From positions 1,798,001-1,862,000 of the forward strand of contig NZ_CP143258.1 of assembly GCF_036320655.1 (NCBI RefSeq): 64,000 bases of DNA. Reading direction: 5' to 3'. Both the position numbers and the translations under genes were made by a program. Below are positions 51,619 to 59,587 of the stretch, piece after piece; the first letter of the stretch is position 1; the number at the start of each line of letters is the position of its first letter. The notes under the pieces were generated by a model that was not told where the DNA came from, searched no databases, and saw only the letters and a list, made by a program, of their open reading frames with translations. The DNA comes from Porphyromonas pogonae (lineage in GTDB: Bacteria > Bacteroidota > Bacteroidia > Bacteroidales > Porphyromonadaceae).

Positions 51619-52395
51619 TCACCAAGAAAACTTAATATGCTTCACGGTGGATTTATTCTCTTTTATCTTGTTCAGAGCATCCACTCCCAGCATCAAGTGC
51701 TCTTCAGCGAATTGTTTGGTTACGGCCATATCGCTCTTTTCGGTTTTGACTCCGTCAGGATCCATGGGTTTGTCTGATATCATCAATAGAGCTCCTGTAG
51801 GTATTTTGTTGGCAAAACCAACCATTAGTAAAGTTGCCGTTTCCATATCTATACCGGTAGCATGAGTCTTACGCAAATAGTCTTTGAAAGCATCATCGTG
51901 CTCCCATACCCTTCTGTTTGTGGTATAAACAGTACCTGTCCAATAATCCCGGCCTTTTTCATGAATGGAAGAAGAAATTGCACGCAATAAGCTGAATGCT
52001 GGGAGTGAAGGAATTTCAGGAGCAAAATAATCATTCGATGTCCCCTCTCCACGTATTGCAGCAATAGGCAAAAGGTAGTCACCCAAGGAAGGCGTATTTT
52101 TGAGACCACCGCATTTCCCTAAGAACAAGACCGCTTTAGGCTTTATGGCTGATAGTAAATCCATAATCGTAGCAGCATTGGGACTTCCCATCCCAAAGTT
52201 GATAATGGTTATATCTTTAGCAATAGCTGTTTTCATTACAGTACCTTGTCCCATAACCGGTACATCAAAATGCCTTGCGAAAGTTTCCACATAATCCGTA
52301 AAATTGGTAAGTAATATATACGGAGTGAATTCTTCAAGCGTTCTGTGCGTATAACGTGGTAGCCAGTTTTTGACAATCTCTTCTTTTGTTCTCAT
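51619..52395 (-). CDS. amn: AMP nucleosidase
   Basis: The 258-residue protein belongs to the short Bacteroidetes AMP nucleosidases, which hydrolyse AMP to adenine and ribose 5-phosphate. It shows the nucleoside-phosphorylase fold motifs INFGMGSPNAATIMDLL, LFLGKCGGLK, the GEGTSNDYFAPEIPSLPAF segment and GIDMETATLLMVG with the substrate Glu. It lacks the extra N-terminal domain of the long enterobacterial enzyme. It is divergent from the nuclease-domain gene and is first in a unit with holA. Confidence 0.9.
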   Translation of the reverse strand: MRTKEEIVKNWLPRYTHRTLEEFTPYILLTNFTDYVETFARHFDVPVMGQGTVMKTAIAKDITIINFGMGSPNAATIMDLLSAIKPKAVLFLGKCGGLKNTPSLGDYLLPIAAIRGEGTSNDYFAPEIPSLPAFSLLRAISSSIHEKGRDYWTGTVYTTNRRVWEHDDAFKDYLRKTHATGIDMETATLLMVGFANKIPTGALLMISDKPMDPDGVKTEKSDMAVTKQFAEEHLMLGVDALNKIKENKSTVKHIKFSW

Positions 52396-52405
52396 AAATT
52401 GTAAC

Positions 52406-52441
52406 TATATTTGCCTTTAAAGGTATAGTTCCACAAAGATA
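52406..52441. promoter_or_regulatory. Divergent promoters for amn and the nuclease-domain gene
   Basis: On the plus strand TATATTTG (52406-52413) lies 29 bases before the ATG at 52443, with TTTG at 52385-52388. On the minus strand TATCTTTG (52434-52441) serves amn. The two face outwards across a 47-base gap. Confidence 0.5.
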
Positions 52442-52442
52442 G

Positions 52443-52904
52443 ATGATTCAGCTAAATCTCCCGTCTTTCCCCTATAAGTTAAAGACGGAAAAAGAAAAGA
52501 TTTTCATACACGACTCCATACGTAAAAAGTTTGTTAGGCTTACTCCGGAAGAGTGGGTACGTCAGCATTTCGTTCATTATCTTTTGGCTCATCTGGGATA
52601 TCCGGCAGGATTGACCATGAATGAGGCTACCATACAAGTTGCGACCTTGAAAAAAAGATGTGATACTGTAATATACTCCAAGACTTTGGCTCCTATGGTA
52701 TTAGTGGAGTATAAGTCTCCACAGGTGGCACTCTCACAGAAAACTATTGACCAGATCATGCGTTACAATATTACTCTCCGTGTACCTTATTTATATGTAA
52801 GTAATGGTCTGGATCATGTTGCATGTCACATTGATTATAGCAATAATTCTTATTCTTTTTTGGAACATATTCCCTCTTACAATGAAATTGTCGAATCAAT
52901 ATAA
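52443..52904 (+). CDS. Stand-alone HsdR-N-type PD-(D/E)XK nuclease-fold protein
   Basis: The 153-residue protein matches the type I restriction enzyme R N-terminal (HSDR_N_2) domain found alone in many Bacteroidetes. The nuclease-type residues are D74 (KKRCDTVIY), E89 and K91 (LVEYKSP), with E36/E37 in the first helix (LTPEEWVRQHFVHYL). There is no helicase, specificity or methylase gene near it, so it is not a restriction system as such. It is 21 bases upstream of the ABC-transporter gene. Role unknown. Confidence 0.8.
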   Translation: MIQLNLPSFPYKLKTEKEKIFIHDSIRKKFVRLTPEEWVRQHFVHYLLAHLGYPAGLTMNEATIQVATLKKRCDTVIYSKTLAPMVLVEYKSPQVALSQKTIDQIMRYNITLRVPYLYVSNGLDHVACHIDYSNNSYSFLEHIPSYNEIVESI

Positions 52905-52925
52905 TTACTTATAAACAAATTAATT

Positions 52926-53843
52926 ATGGCATTTTTAGAGATACGTCATGTCTCCAAACATTATGCTCAACACACAGCTCTGGATGATGTGAGTCTAAGC
53001 ATTGATCGAGGCAAAGTATTTGGCTTACTTGGCCCCAATGGTGCCGGCAAAACATCATTGATACGCATTATCAATAGAATCACAGCACCCGACACTGGAG
53101 AGGTGTTGATGGATGGCGGTCACATTATGCAGAAGGATGTAGAGAAAATAGGTTATCTGCCGGAAGAAAGAGGCTTGTACAGAAAAATGAAAGTAGGAGA
53201 GCACGCAATCTATTTGGCTAGACTCAAGGGAATTCCTCGCGCAGAAGCAGTGGAGCGTCTCAAAACTTGGTTTGAGAAATTTGATATCATGCCTTGGTGG
53301 GATAAGAAAGTAGAGGAGTTATCTAAGGGTATGCAGCAAAAAGTACAGTTTGTATGTACTGTAATACATGATCCGGATCTACTTATCTTTGACGAGCCGT
53401 TTAGCGGATTTGACCCTGTCAATGCCGACTTACTCAAAAATGAAATATTAGAGCTTAGAGATAAAGGTAAAACTGTAATTTTCTCTACCCATAATATGCA
53501 ATCGGTAGAAGAAGTATGTGATCACATAGCTCTTATCAATAAATCCAGAGTAGTGCTCAAAGGAGCTGTTGCCGATATACGCCAAGCCAACAAAACGGAT
53601 ATCGTGAATATTTCTTATGAAGGGACATTGGCAGCAGAAAGCTTGGCTCACTTTAATATCCTCTCTATCAATACAAGTGGGACAGGAGGTTATCTGAGAA
53701 TCCAAAAGGATAAACATCAGTCAAATCGCAATATTCTTAATGCTCTCCCTTTGGATATCATCATTACATCTTTCAATGAAGAGATACCCAGTATGCATGA
53801 TATTTTTGTCAACACCGTAAAAAACAACTTGACTCATGAGTAA
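52926..53843 (+). CDS. ABC transporter ATP-binding protein (NatA-like)
   Basis: The 305-residue ATPase has Walker A GPNGAGKTS (about 35-43), the signature LSKGMQQKV, Walker B LLIFDEPFSGFD and the switch His in IFSTHNM. A C-terminal extension of about 80 residues (DUF4162-like) is as in NatA. It overlaps the permease gene by 8 bases (53836-53843), so the two are translated together. The pair resembles NatAB sodium exporters or lipid/drug exporters; the substrate is not known. Confidence 0.9.
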   Translation: MAFLEIRHVSKHYAQHTALDDVSLSIDRGKVFGLLGPNGAGKTSLIRIINRITAPDTGEVLMDGGHIMQKDVEKIGYLPEERGLYRKMKVGEHAIYLARLKGIPRAEAVERLKTWFEKFDIMPWWDKKVEELSKGMQQKVQFVCTVIHDPDLLIFDEPFSGFDPVNADLLKNEILELRDKGKTVIFSTHNMQSVEEVCDHIALINKSRVVLKGAVADIRQANKTDIVNISYEGTLAAESLAHFNILSINTSGTGGYLRIQKDKHQSNRNILNALPLDIIITSFNEEIPSMHDIFVNTVKNNLTHE

Positions 53844-55161
53844 AATAGGAATCATCATCAATAGGGAGTATATGGTAAGGGTGCGGAAGAAATCGTTTCT
53901 CCTTACTACCTTGATTGCTCCCGTATTCTTTGTTGTCATTATAGCTTTGCCCATATTACTAGCGACCTTGGGTGGTGACAAACAGCAGGTCGCTGTCATT
54001 GACCGCACAGGTGAGTATCTGCCATTGCTCAAAGACACGGACAACTATACTTTCGTCAAAACAAACAAATCAATAGATGAGCTTCGTAAAGGCGAAATGG
54101 GTGATAGCATAACTGCTGTACTGGAAATACGACAAGATTTGCTAGAAGACAGGCAGGCTATCAGTCTATATTCCTTCAAGCAGTTACCTTCCGGTCTGGA
54201 AGAGTATATCAATAAAACTCTTTCTGACTACCTCTCGGATAAGAAATTGAGTTCTTATAATATAGAAGGTCTCAAAGACATTGTACGTGACAGTAAGATT
54301 AATATCAAGACTAGTACATATAAGTGGGGAGAGAACGGTGCCGAGAATAAAACGTCCGGTGGGGTAGCCAGCATGATAGGCATAGCCTTGACAATGATGA
54401 GTTATATGTTTATCATGATGTATGGATCCATGGTGCTACAAGGTGTCTTGGAAGAAAAGAAAAGCCGTATCATGGAAGTTATGGTTTCTTCTGTAAAACC
54501 CTTTGATATGATGATGGGTAAGATCATAGGTATAGGTCTTGTAGGTATCACCCAATTGGCTATTTGGGCTGTACTTACATGGATACTCTTTATCATAGCT
54601 CAGTTTACATTACTGGGAAGCTTGTATGATGCGAGCACTATTGCTTCTTTACAAGCAAGCCAAGTAAATGGATTGGCAGCCGGATTCTCCGCAGATGATT
54701 TCAGTGATATGAAAGAAGTATTCAGCATTATCCAAGGGATCAATTTTGGAGAGATCATTACGCTATTTATTATCTTCTTTATCGGAGGATATCTATTATA
54801 CTCTTCTATTTTTGCAGCTATAGGCTCTGCTGTTTCCAGTGATGAAGATACTAACCAACTTATGGTGCCTGTGACTATACTAATGGTATTTTCATTTTAT
54901 GCAGGATTTGCATCAATGAACAATCCTGAAGGACCTCTAGCCTTTTGGTGTTCACTCATTCCATTTACTTCACCTATCGTAATGATGGTGAGATTACCCT
55001 ATGATGTGCCTATATGGCAAGAGATATTGAGTGTTATCCTCCTTTTTGCAACATTTGTAGGTGTTACTTGGATCGGGGCTAAGATCTATCGTGTAGGGGT
55101 TCTTATGTATGGCAAGAAGCCTTCTCTCAAGGAGATGTGGAAGTGGACAAAATATAAATAA
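53836..55161 (+). CDS. ABC transporter permease (NatB-like, ABC-2 type)
   Basis: The 441-residue membrane protein has the NatB arrangement: one N-terminal span (about 23-45), a large extracytoplasmic domain (about 46-175) and five to six spans in the C-terminal half, with the VLEEKKSRIMEVMVSSVKPF coupling helix before the bundle. With the overlapping ATPase gene it forms a complete exporter. Sodium export is one possibility, of interest beside the likely sodium-type V-ATPase. A terminator follows at 55181. Confidence 0.88.
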   Translation: MSKIGIIINREYMVRVRKKSFLLTTLIAPVFFVVIIALPILLATLGGDKQQVAVIDRTGEYLPLLKDTDNYTFVKTNKSIDELRKGEMGDSITAVLEIRQDLLEDRQAISLYSFKQLPSGLEEYINKTLSDYLSDKKLSSYNIEGLKDIVRDSKINIKTSTYKWGENGAENKTSGGVASMIGIALTMMSYMFIMMYGSMVLQGVLEEKKSRIMEVMVSSVKPFDMMMGKIIGIGLVGITQLAIWAVLTWILFIIAQFTLLGSLYDASTIASLQASQVNGLAAGFSADDFSDMKEVFSIIQGINFGEIITLFIIFFIGGYLLYSSIFAAIGSAVSSDEDTNQLMVPVTILMVFSFYAGFASMNNPEGPLAFWCSLIPFTSPIVMMVRLPYDVPIWQEILSVILLFATFVGVTWIGAKIYRVGVLMYGKKPSLKEMWKWTKYK

Positions 55162-55180
55162 CCGATTTTCTGACATAATT

Positions 55181-55216
55181 AAGCTGCTGCAGTTTTTCTT
55201 CGGCAGCTTTTTTATT
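55181..55216 (+). terminator. Terminator of the ABC-transporter operon
   Basis: AAGCTGC (55181-55187) pairs with GCAGCTT (55203-55209), followed by TTTTTTATTTT. The following stretch 55217-55470 is AT-rich and contains no gene that I can see. Confidence 0.75.
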
Positions 55217-55480
55217 TTGAGATATTAGACCGATAAAATTATAAAGGGGAGATGCCTTAATATTTATAAGAGTTTTAACTCTATGTTTTAGACAAACAAG
55301 ATTTGTAGTACATCATGTTGTATAGAGCTATTTAGAAGTTTCAATTATTATCAAGATTTCCAAACATAAACATTTAGGAATAATTATTTGCTGAAAATTT
55401 CATGGTAATTGATAATAATGATTTAATGCTCGTTTTTAGGTGATATGGTAAAATAAATCTATCGCTACCTCTTGACAAAG

Positions 55481-57011
55481 CTAATCTATACACATATCTC
55501 AACGATTTAACATACTTTTATTCAATTTATTGCATTGTATCCTCGTTGTTTTTTTCGTATCTTTATATATGTAACTTAACATTTTCAGGCGTCATAAAAG
55601 ATGCACGTATCGCTAAGCGATTATATTTCGTCTTGGCAGCAATGACACGTCGTGTGGACGGGGTCATGAACAGTTGTTTTAAGAATCATGCAGAAAGGCA
55701 GGGGGCTTATCGACTCCTAAATAATAAAAGATGGAAAATGGATCAGTTTTTGGACTGCGTTACCGCAAATAGCGCACAATGTTGCAAAGATCTTAAGCAT
55801 GTGCTTTGCATTCAGGATACTACAGAGTTTACTTTTGATAATATCAGTGGCCGATTAAACCCTAATGACGAAGATTATGGGTATGGAACCAACAAGAGTT
55901 CGGAGTACAGCATCTTTGCTCATCCTTGCTTGCTCTTTGACCCTGAGACGGAAACCCCTATGGGTTATAGTTCGATTGAGTTGTATAACAGAGATCGCAA
56001 AGACGCACGCCAGAAGAAACAGCTGCGTAAAAAAATTGGATTTAATGAGAAAGAATCGTCTCGTTGGGCTGCATCGGCTAAAATGGCAAACGCGAATTTG
56101 CCAGAAAATTTACGTAAAACCATGGTGGGTGATCGTGAGAATGATATCTACACCGTCATGAGTAAGACGTTGGAAGAAGGATGTGATTTTCTGATTCGCT
56201 CCATTCACAATCGGCTTCTCGAGGGAGATTCAAAATCTAAAAAAGAACGTATCATCGAATGGTTGGATAAACAACCGGTTAGTTTCAGTTGCACATCCCA
56301 GATCACTAGGCAAAATAGGCGTAAACCTCGCAAGGCGTTGTTCGACGTCAAATATGCACCAGTCACTTTCGGCAACACAGGTAATGGTAAAGACGATGTT
56401 TCAAAGAGTATTAGCTGCCACTACGTTCATGTCAGAGAAGATGCCGGTAGCGTTCCCGAGGGTGAAAAGCCTATCGAATGGCGTTTGCTCACCTCGCACG
56501 AAGTAAAGAGTAAGGAAGATGCACTCCGGATTATACAGTGGTACAAGTATCGATGGCATATCGAAGAAGTCTTTAGATTAATGAAAACCAAAGGCTTGGG
56601 TATTACCTCTGCCCAATTAGAAAACGGTATGGCGATGAAAAAGCTTATGGCAATGGGGTTCTATGTTGTGCTAAAGTGTATGACTCTAAAGAAAAAATAT
56701 GACACTGCCAATGAGAGCGTTTCATGTAATCGACTCTTTACAGAGGAAGAGTGCGAGATGCTGCATCTAGAGATGGAAATGCTACATAAAGAGTCTCCTC
56801 GATCAAAAGATGGGAATAATCCTTTTCGGGAAGATTCGTTAGCTTGGGCTTCGTGGATAATAGCCCGACTGGGATCATGGAAAGCTTATGTAAAATCTGG
56901 CGGACCTCCAGGATATAATACCATATGCAAAGGTCTAAAGGTTTTCCATGAGCACCTCACTGTACTATCTTTCATGAAACAAAAAAATTAAAAGATGTGT
57001 ATAAAGATTAG
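55481..57011 (+). mobile_element. IS4-family (IS50/Tn5-like) insertion sequence
   Basis: A 1531-base element. The left end CTAATCTATACACATATCT and the reverse-complemented right end CTAATCTTTATACACATCTT are imperfect inverted repeats that recall the Tn5 outside end. It is flanked by the 10-base direct repeat CTTGACAAAG (55471-55480 and 57012-57021). The right-hand duplication is the -33 region of cassette B's promoter, so the element landed at that promoter's edge and left it intact. Confidence 0.9.
55546..56991 (+). CDS. IS4-family transposase (Tn5-like)
   Basis: The 481-residue DDE transposase resembles Tn5 transposase. Catalytic residues are D91 (CIQDTTEF), D196 (MVGDREND) and E340 within the Y-R-E-K signature (YKYRWHIEEVFRLMK). 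The conserved N-terminal DNA-binding part starts near residue 16 (VIKDARIAKRL). No ATG precedes this region; TTG at 55546 is the most likely start and the frame stays open to the left end of the element. Weak initiation may limit transposition. The frame is otherwise intact. Confidence 0.9.
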   Translation: MFFSYLYICNLTFSGVIKDARIAKRLYFVLAAMTRRVDGVMNSCFKNHAERQGAYRLLNNKRWKMDQFLDCVTANSAQCCKDLKHVLCIQDTTEFTFDNISGRLNPNDEDYGYGTNKSSEYSIFAHPCLLFDPETETPMGYSSIELYNRDRKDARQKKQLRKKIGFNEKESSRWAASAKMANANLPENLRKTMVGDRENDIYTVMSKTLEEGCDFLIRSIHNRLLEGDSKSKKERIIEWLDKQPVSFSCTSQITRQNRRKPRKALFDVKYAPVTFGNTGNGKDDVSKSISCHYVHVREDAGSVPEGEKPIEWRLLTSHEVKSKEDALRIIQWYKYRWHIEEVFRLMKTKGLGITSAQLENGMAMKKLMAMGFYVVLKCMTLKKKYDTANESVSCNRLFTEEECEMLHLEMEMLHKESPRSKDGNNPFREDSLAWASWIIARLGSWKAYVKSGGPPGYNTICKGLKVFHEHLTVLSFMKQKN

Positions 57012-57012
57012 C

Positions 57013-57044
57013 TTGACAAAGGGGGGTGTGATGTTGTATCTTTG
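57013..57044 (+). promoter_or_regulatory. Promoter of small-RNA-like cassette B
   Basis: TTGACAAA (57013-57020) and TATCTTTG (57037-57044) with 21 bases between TTG and TATCTTTG, as in cassette A. TTGACAAAG is part of the target duplication of the IS4-family element. Confidence 0.7.
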
Positions 57045-57050
57045 TTGACA

Positions 57051-57290
57051 TATGACAATAATATTTTATAGCCATACAATGAAAGCTCGTATAAATAGCA
57101 TACATCAAACCAATACCGATAATAACTTATTTACCGGCATATCATATGTACTTATAAATATTGTTGAACTTACATTTTGTCAGATCGGTTCGAGAAAGAT
57201 AAAATATCATTTTGTCAAAATATAAAAAGATATAACTTTTAATAAACAAAGAGCCGTAAGGAGTTTTTTTATAAGCTCTTTACGGCTTTT
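57051..57290 (+). ncRNA. Small-RNA-like cassette B
   Basis: A predicted transcript of about 240 bases between the promoter at 57013 and the terminator at 57252. It shares with cassette A the promoter, the string TATCATTTTGTCAAAA (57205-57220), a further ATTTTGTCAGA at about 57173-57183, and the GCCGTAA-stem terminator. A 48-codon frame (57079-57225, MKARINSIHQTNTDNN) has no relative in A. It is followed directly by repeat cluster R3. Family unknown. Confidence 0.5.
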
Positions 57291-57292
57291 TT
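57252..57292 (+). terminator. Terminator of cassette B
   Basis: AGCCGTAAGGAG (57252-57263) pairs with CTCTTTACGGCT (57276-57287) with one wobble pair, followed by TTTTTT. The AGCCGTAA core is shared with the terminator of cassette A. Confidence 0.85.
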
Positions 57293-57312
57293 GTTTGTGT
57301 ATTAAGACAGGC

Positions 57313-57420
57313 ATTTTTCTAACTAAGTAGTGATATTTTCTTAACCAGACAATTCAATCTTCTTAGTTAGAAAAATATAAAAGCGTAGTTAAGAAAATAT
57401 CACTACTTAGTTAGAAAAAT
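57313..57420. repeat. TTTTTCTAACTAAG repeat cluster R3 with 33-bp perfect inverted repeat
   Basis: Bases 57313-57345 and 57388-57420 are a perfect 33-bp inverted repeat separated by 42 bases. Each arm holds TTTTTCTAACTAAG and TTTTCTTAAC, and the loop holds a further CTTAGTTAGAAAAATA. The string TAAAAGCGTAGTTA links it to cluster R2. The rest of the gap to 57782 shows no convincing gene. Confidence 0.85.
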
Positions 57421-57782
57421 ATTGAGAGACAATTGTCCCATATATGAAATCCTATTATCTTGTGATTGACCTGTTCGGCGTTATCTATATGTCATTTATT
57501 AAGCATTAAGTATTCCATTGTGATTTTTAATTCGAGCAATATGTATTCATTTGACATTTTAGGAGCTTCAGGGTTTGTCAAATTATATCACTCGGAAGAT
57601 TTGATAAAGGTGAGATGTGTCGGAAGTATTCAATTTGGTGTCCTTGCCTGCCGACAAAAAAATTACAGAAAAGCAATAATTAACAGCGTAGTTTTCACTT
57701 ACATATTTTCTTTTGATGTAAAACTTATGGGCACTCTGGCTCGTTTATTCATTATAAATAATAATATTTTAATACTCTTAAT

Positions 57783-59567
57783 ATGAACAGTTATCCCAGA
57801 ATTCTTTACTTGTTATTAACCGTAGGAATTCTATCTTCATCACATAGCATCTTTGCTCAAGAAAATACGACTCATCAGTCAGGAACTAAAGAAATGAGAA
57901 TAAATCTTTTTAAGCAGAAATTCTCAGATCAGGAAGATGTAAAAATAAACTATAAGAATATAGACTCCCAGGGTGAGATCCGATTGTATCGTGAGCAAGG
58001 TGCATTCCCTCTAAAATTATCAGATACGATACGGGGAAATTCAGGATCCTTAAATCTTGGGAAGTTAAGCGCAGGCGAATATAGTGTGAAGTATTACATT
58101 GGGAATGTAGCATCACCTATATCCATTAAGTTCGAAGTAGAGCCGTCACCTTTTGTTTTAGAACCGGGAGATATAAAAATGGCAATATTTTCTGACCCGC
58201 ATGTGATGGCTCACGAAATAATCAAGAAAGAGGGTAGTCTTTCAGAACGAGAATTACGCTCGGACAGAAAACTCCTTAGAGAAAGTGAGGATATCTTGGA
58301 TGCTGTATTAAACGATATTAAGCAACAGAAACCTCGGTTAATACTCATCCCCGGTGACCTAACGAAGGATGGAGAGCTAATATCTCACAAAAGGATTATA
58401 GAAAAGTTGGAACCTCTGAGAAAAAGTGGAATCCCAATCTTAGTAATTCCCGGTAATCATGATATCAATGATCCCAATGCAGCCATATTTGATGGAGATA
58501 GTAAAGAGCAGACCCCGACTGTATCACCTCAAGAATTTGCTTCTCTATATGCACACTACGGATATGAATCAGCCTTGGTAAAAGATAAAAATTCATTGAG
58601 TTATATAGCGGAACCTATCAAAGATCTCGTCATTGTAGGTCTTGACGGTAATTTATATAAAGAAAATTTATTTACCTCCAAGGGGGATAGTCGTAACCTC
58701 AATAATTCAGGAGGCAGATTGAACGACTCTACTTTGAAATGGCTTGATCTTGAATTGGGCAAACTGGATAAGGATAAAACTATATTTGTGATGATACATC
58801 ACAATGTGATAGAGCACTTTGCACATCAAGCACAATATCTTCCGTTATATGTGCTCAAAAACAATGACGCTTTGATTGATATTCTATTTAAGCATCATGT
58901 TAAACTTTTGTTTACAGGTCACTTCCATGCCTGCGATGTGGCAGTGCTCAAAAGTAATGAGGGAAAAGTCTTGTATGAGATTGAGACGGGATCTACTATA
59001 ACTTATCCTTGCCCATACAGATTGTTAAATTATAGTCCGAACAGAGGGCTTATAGCGTATCAGACACGCCTTGTACGGGATACCCCGATGAGATATTCTC
59101 CTTCCCGCACTCTACCTTTCCAGGAGCAAATTTATAAATCACTCACCGAAACAATGCCACAAATAATCGAATGGCAAGTCATCAATATGTTTGACAAAAT
59201 TAAACAGAGAATGGCAACAGATGCAGAGGTGGCTCAGTTTTCGCAAGATGATGTGAGTAAAATAGCCCGTATATTCAAACAGAATTTAGGCGGATTGGCC
59301 GTAAAACTTATTCTCACACATTATGAGGGTAACGAGCATCTTTTATATATCCCCAACATTGAAACTGATATAGAACAAGCTATTCAAAAAAGTGTAAAGG
59401 AATATTTTCCTCAAAACAGCGATGCATACTTTGGTCTCATAATGCAAAGACTGAAAAACTCGAAAACCTACATGCAAGCTATGGAGGCACTGCATTCCAT
59501 GCTCGATAATAGGCCTAATAAAGATGCGCGTGTACTTGATGATCTCAATGGTATTATTCGATTCTAA
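57783..59567 (+). CDS. Exported calcineurin-like metallophosphoesterase
   Basis: The 594-residue protein has a signal peptide (about 1-25, ending SIFAQ), a beta-sandwich region (about 40-125) and a metallophosphoesterase domain with all five blocks: FSDPHV (about 140), GDLTKDG, GNHDIND, MIHHNVIEHF and GHFHACD. The C-terminal 170 residues are helical. Proteins of this type hydrolyse phosphomonoesters or cyclic nucleotides or act on sphingomyelin-like lipids; the substrate cannot be told. It is a single gene, convergent with the AddB-like gene with a 20-base gap. Confidence 0.85.
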   Translation: MNSYPRILYLLLTVGILSSSHSIFAQENTTHQSGTKEMRINLFKQKFSDQEDVKINYKNIDSQGEIRLYREQGAFPLKLSDTIRGNSGSLNLGKLSAGEYSVKYYIGNVASPISIKFEVEPSPFVLEPGDIKMAIFSDPHVMAHEIIKKEGSLSERELRSDRKLLRESEDILDAVLNDIKQQKPRLILIPGDLTKDGELISHKRIIEKLEPLRKSGIPILVIPGNHDINDPNAAIFDGDSKEQTPTVSPQEFASLYAHYGYESALVKDKNSLSYIAEPIKDLVIVGLDGNLYKENLFTSKGDSRNLNNSGGRLNDSTLKWLDLELGKLDKDKTIFVMIHHNVIEHFAHQAQYLPLYVLKNNDALIDILFKHHVKLLFTGHFHACDVAVLKSNEGKVLYEIETGSTITYPCPYRLLNYSPNRGLIAYQTRLVRDTPMRYSPSRTLPFQEQIYKSLTETMPQIIEWQVINMFDKIKQRMATDAEVAQFSQDDVSKIARIFKQNLGGLAVKLILTHYEGNEHLLYIPNIETDIEQAIQKSVKEYFPQNSDAYFGLIMQRLKNSKTYMQAMEALHSMLDNRPNKDARVLDDLNGIIRF

Positions 59568-59587
59568 CTCAAAATAGGATCGGGATT

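Noticed and set aside
52443-52904. A remnant of a type I restriction system
   Set aside because: There are no hsdM, hsdS or helicase remnants nearby and the small protein is complete and of the size usual for the stand-alone family.
57466-57786. A 106-codon open frame before the phosphoesterase gene
   Set aside because: The translation is of low complexity, with no recognisable domain, and its end overlaps the next gene's start. Frames of this size are expected in this AT-rich DNA.
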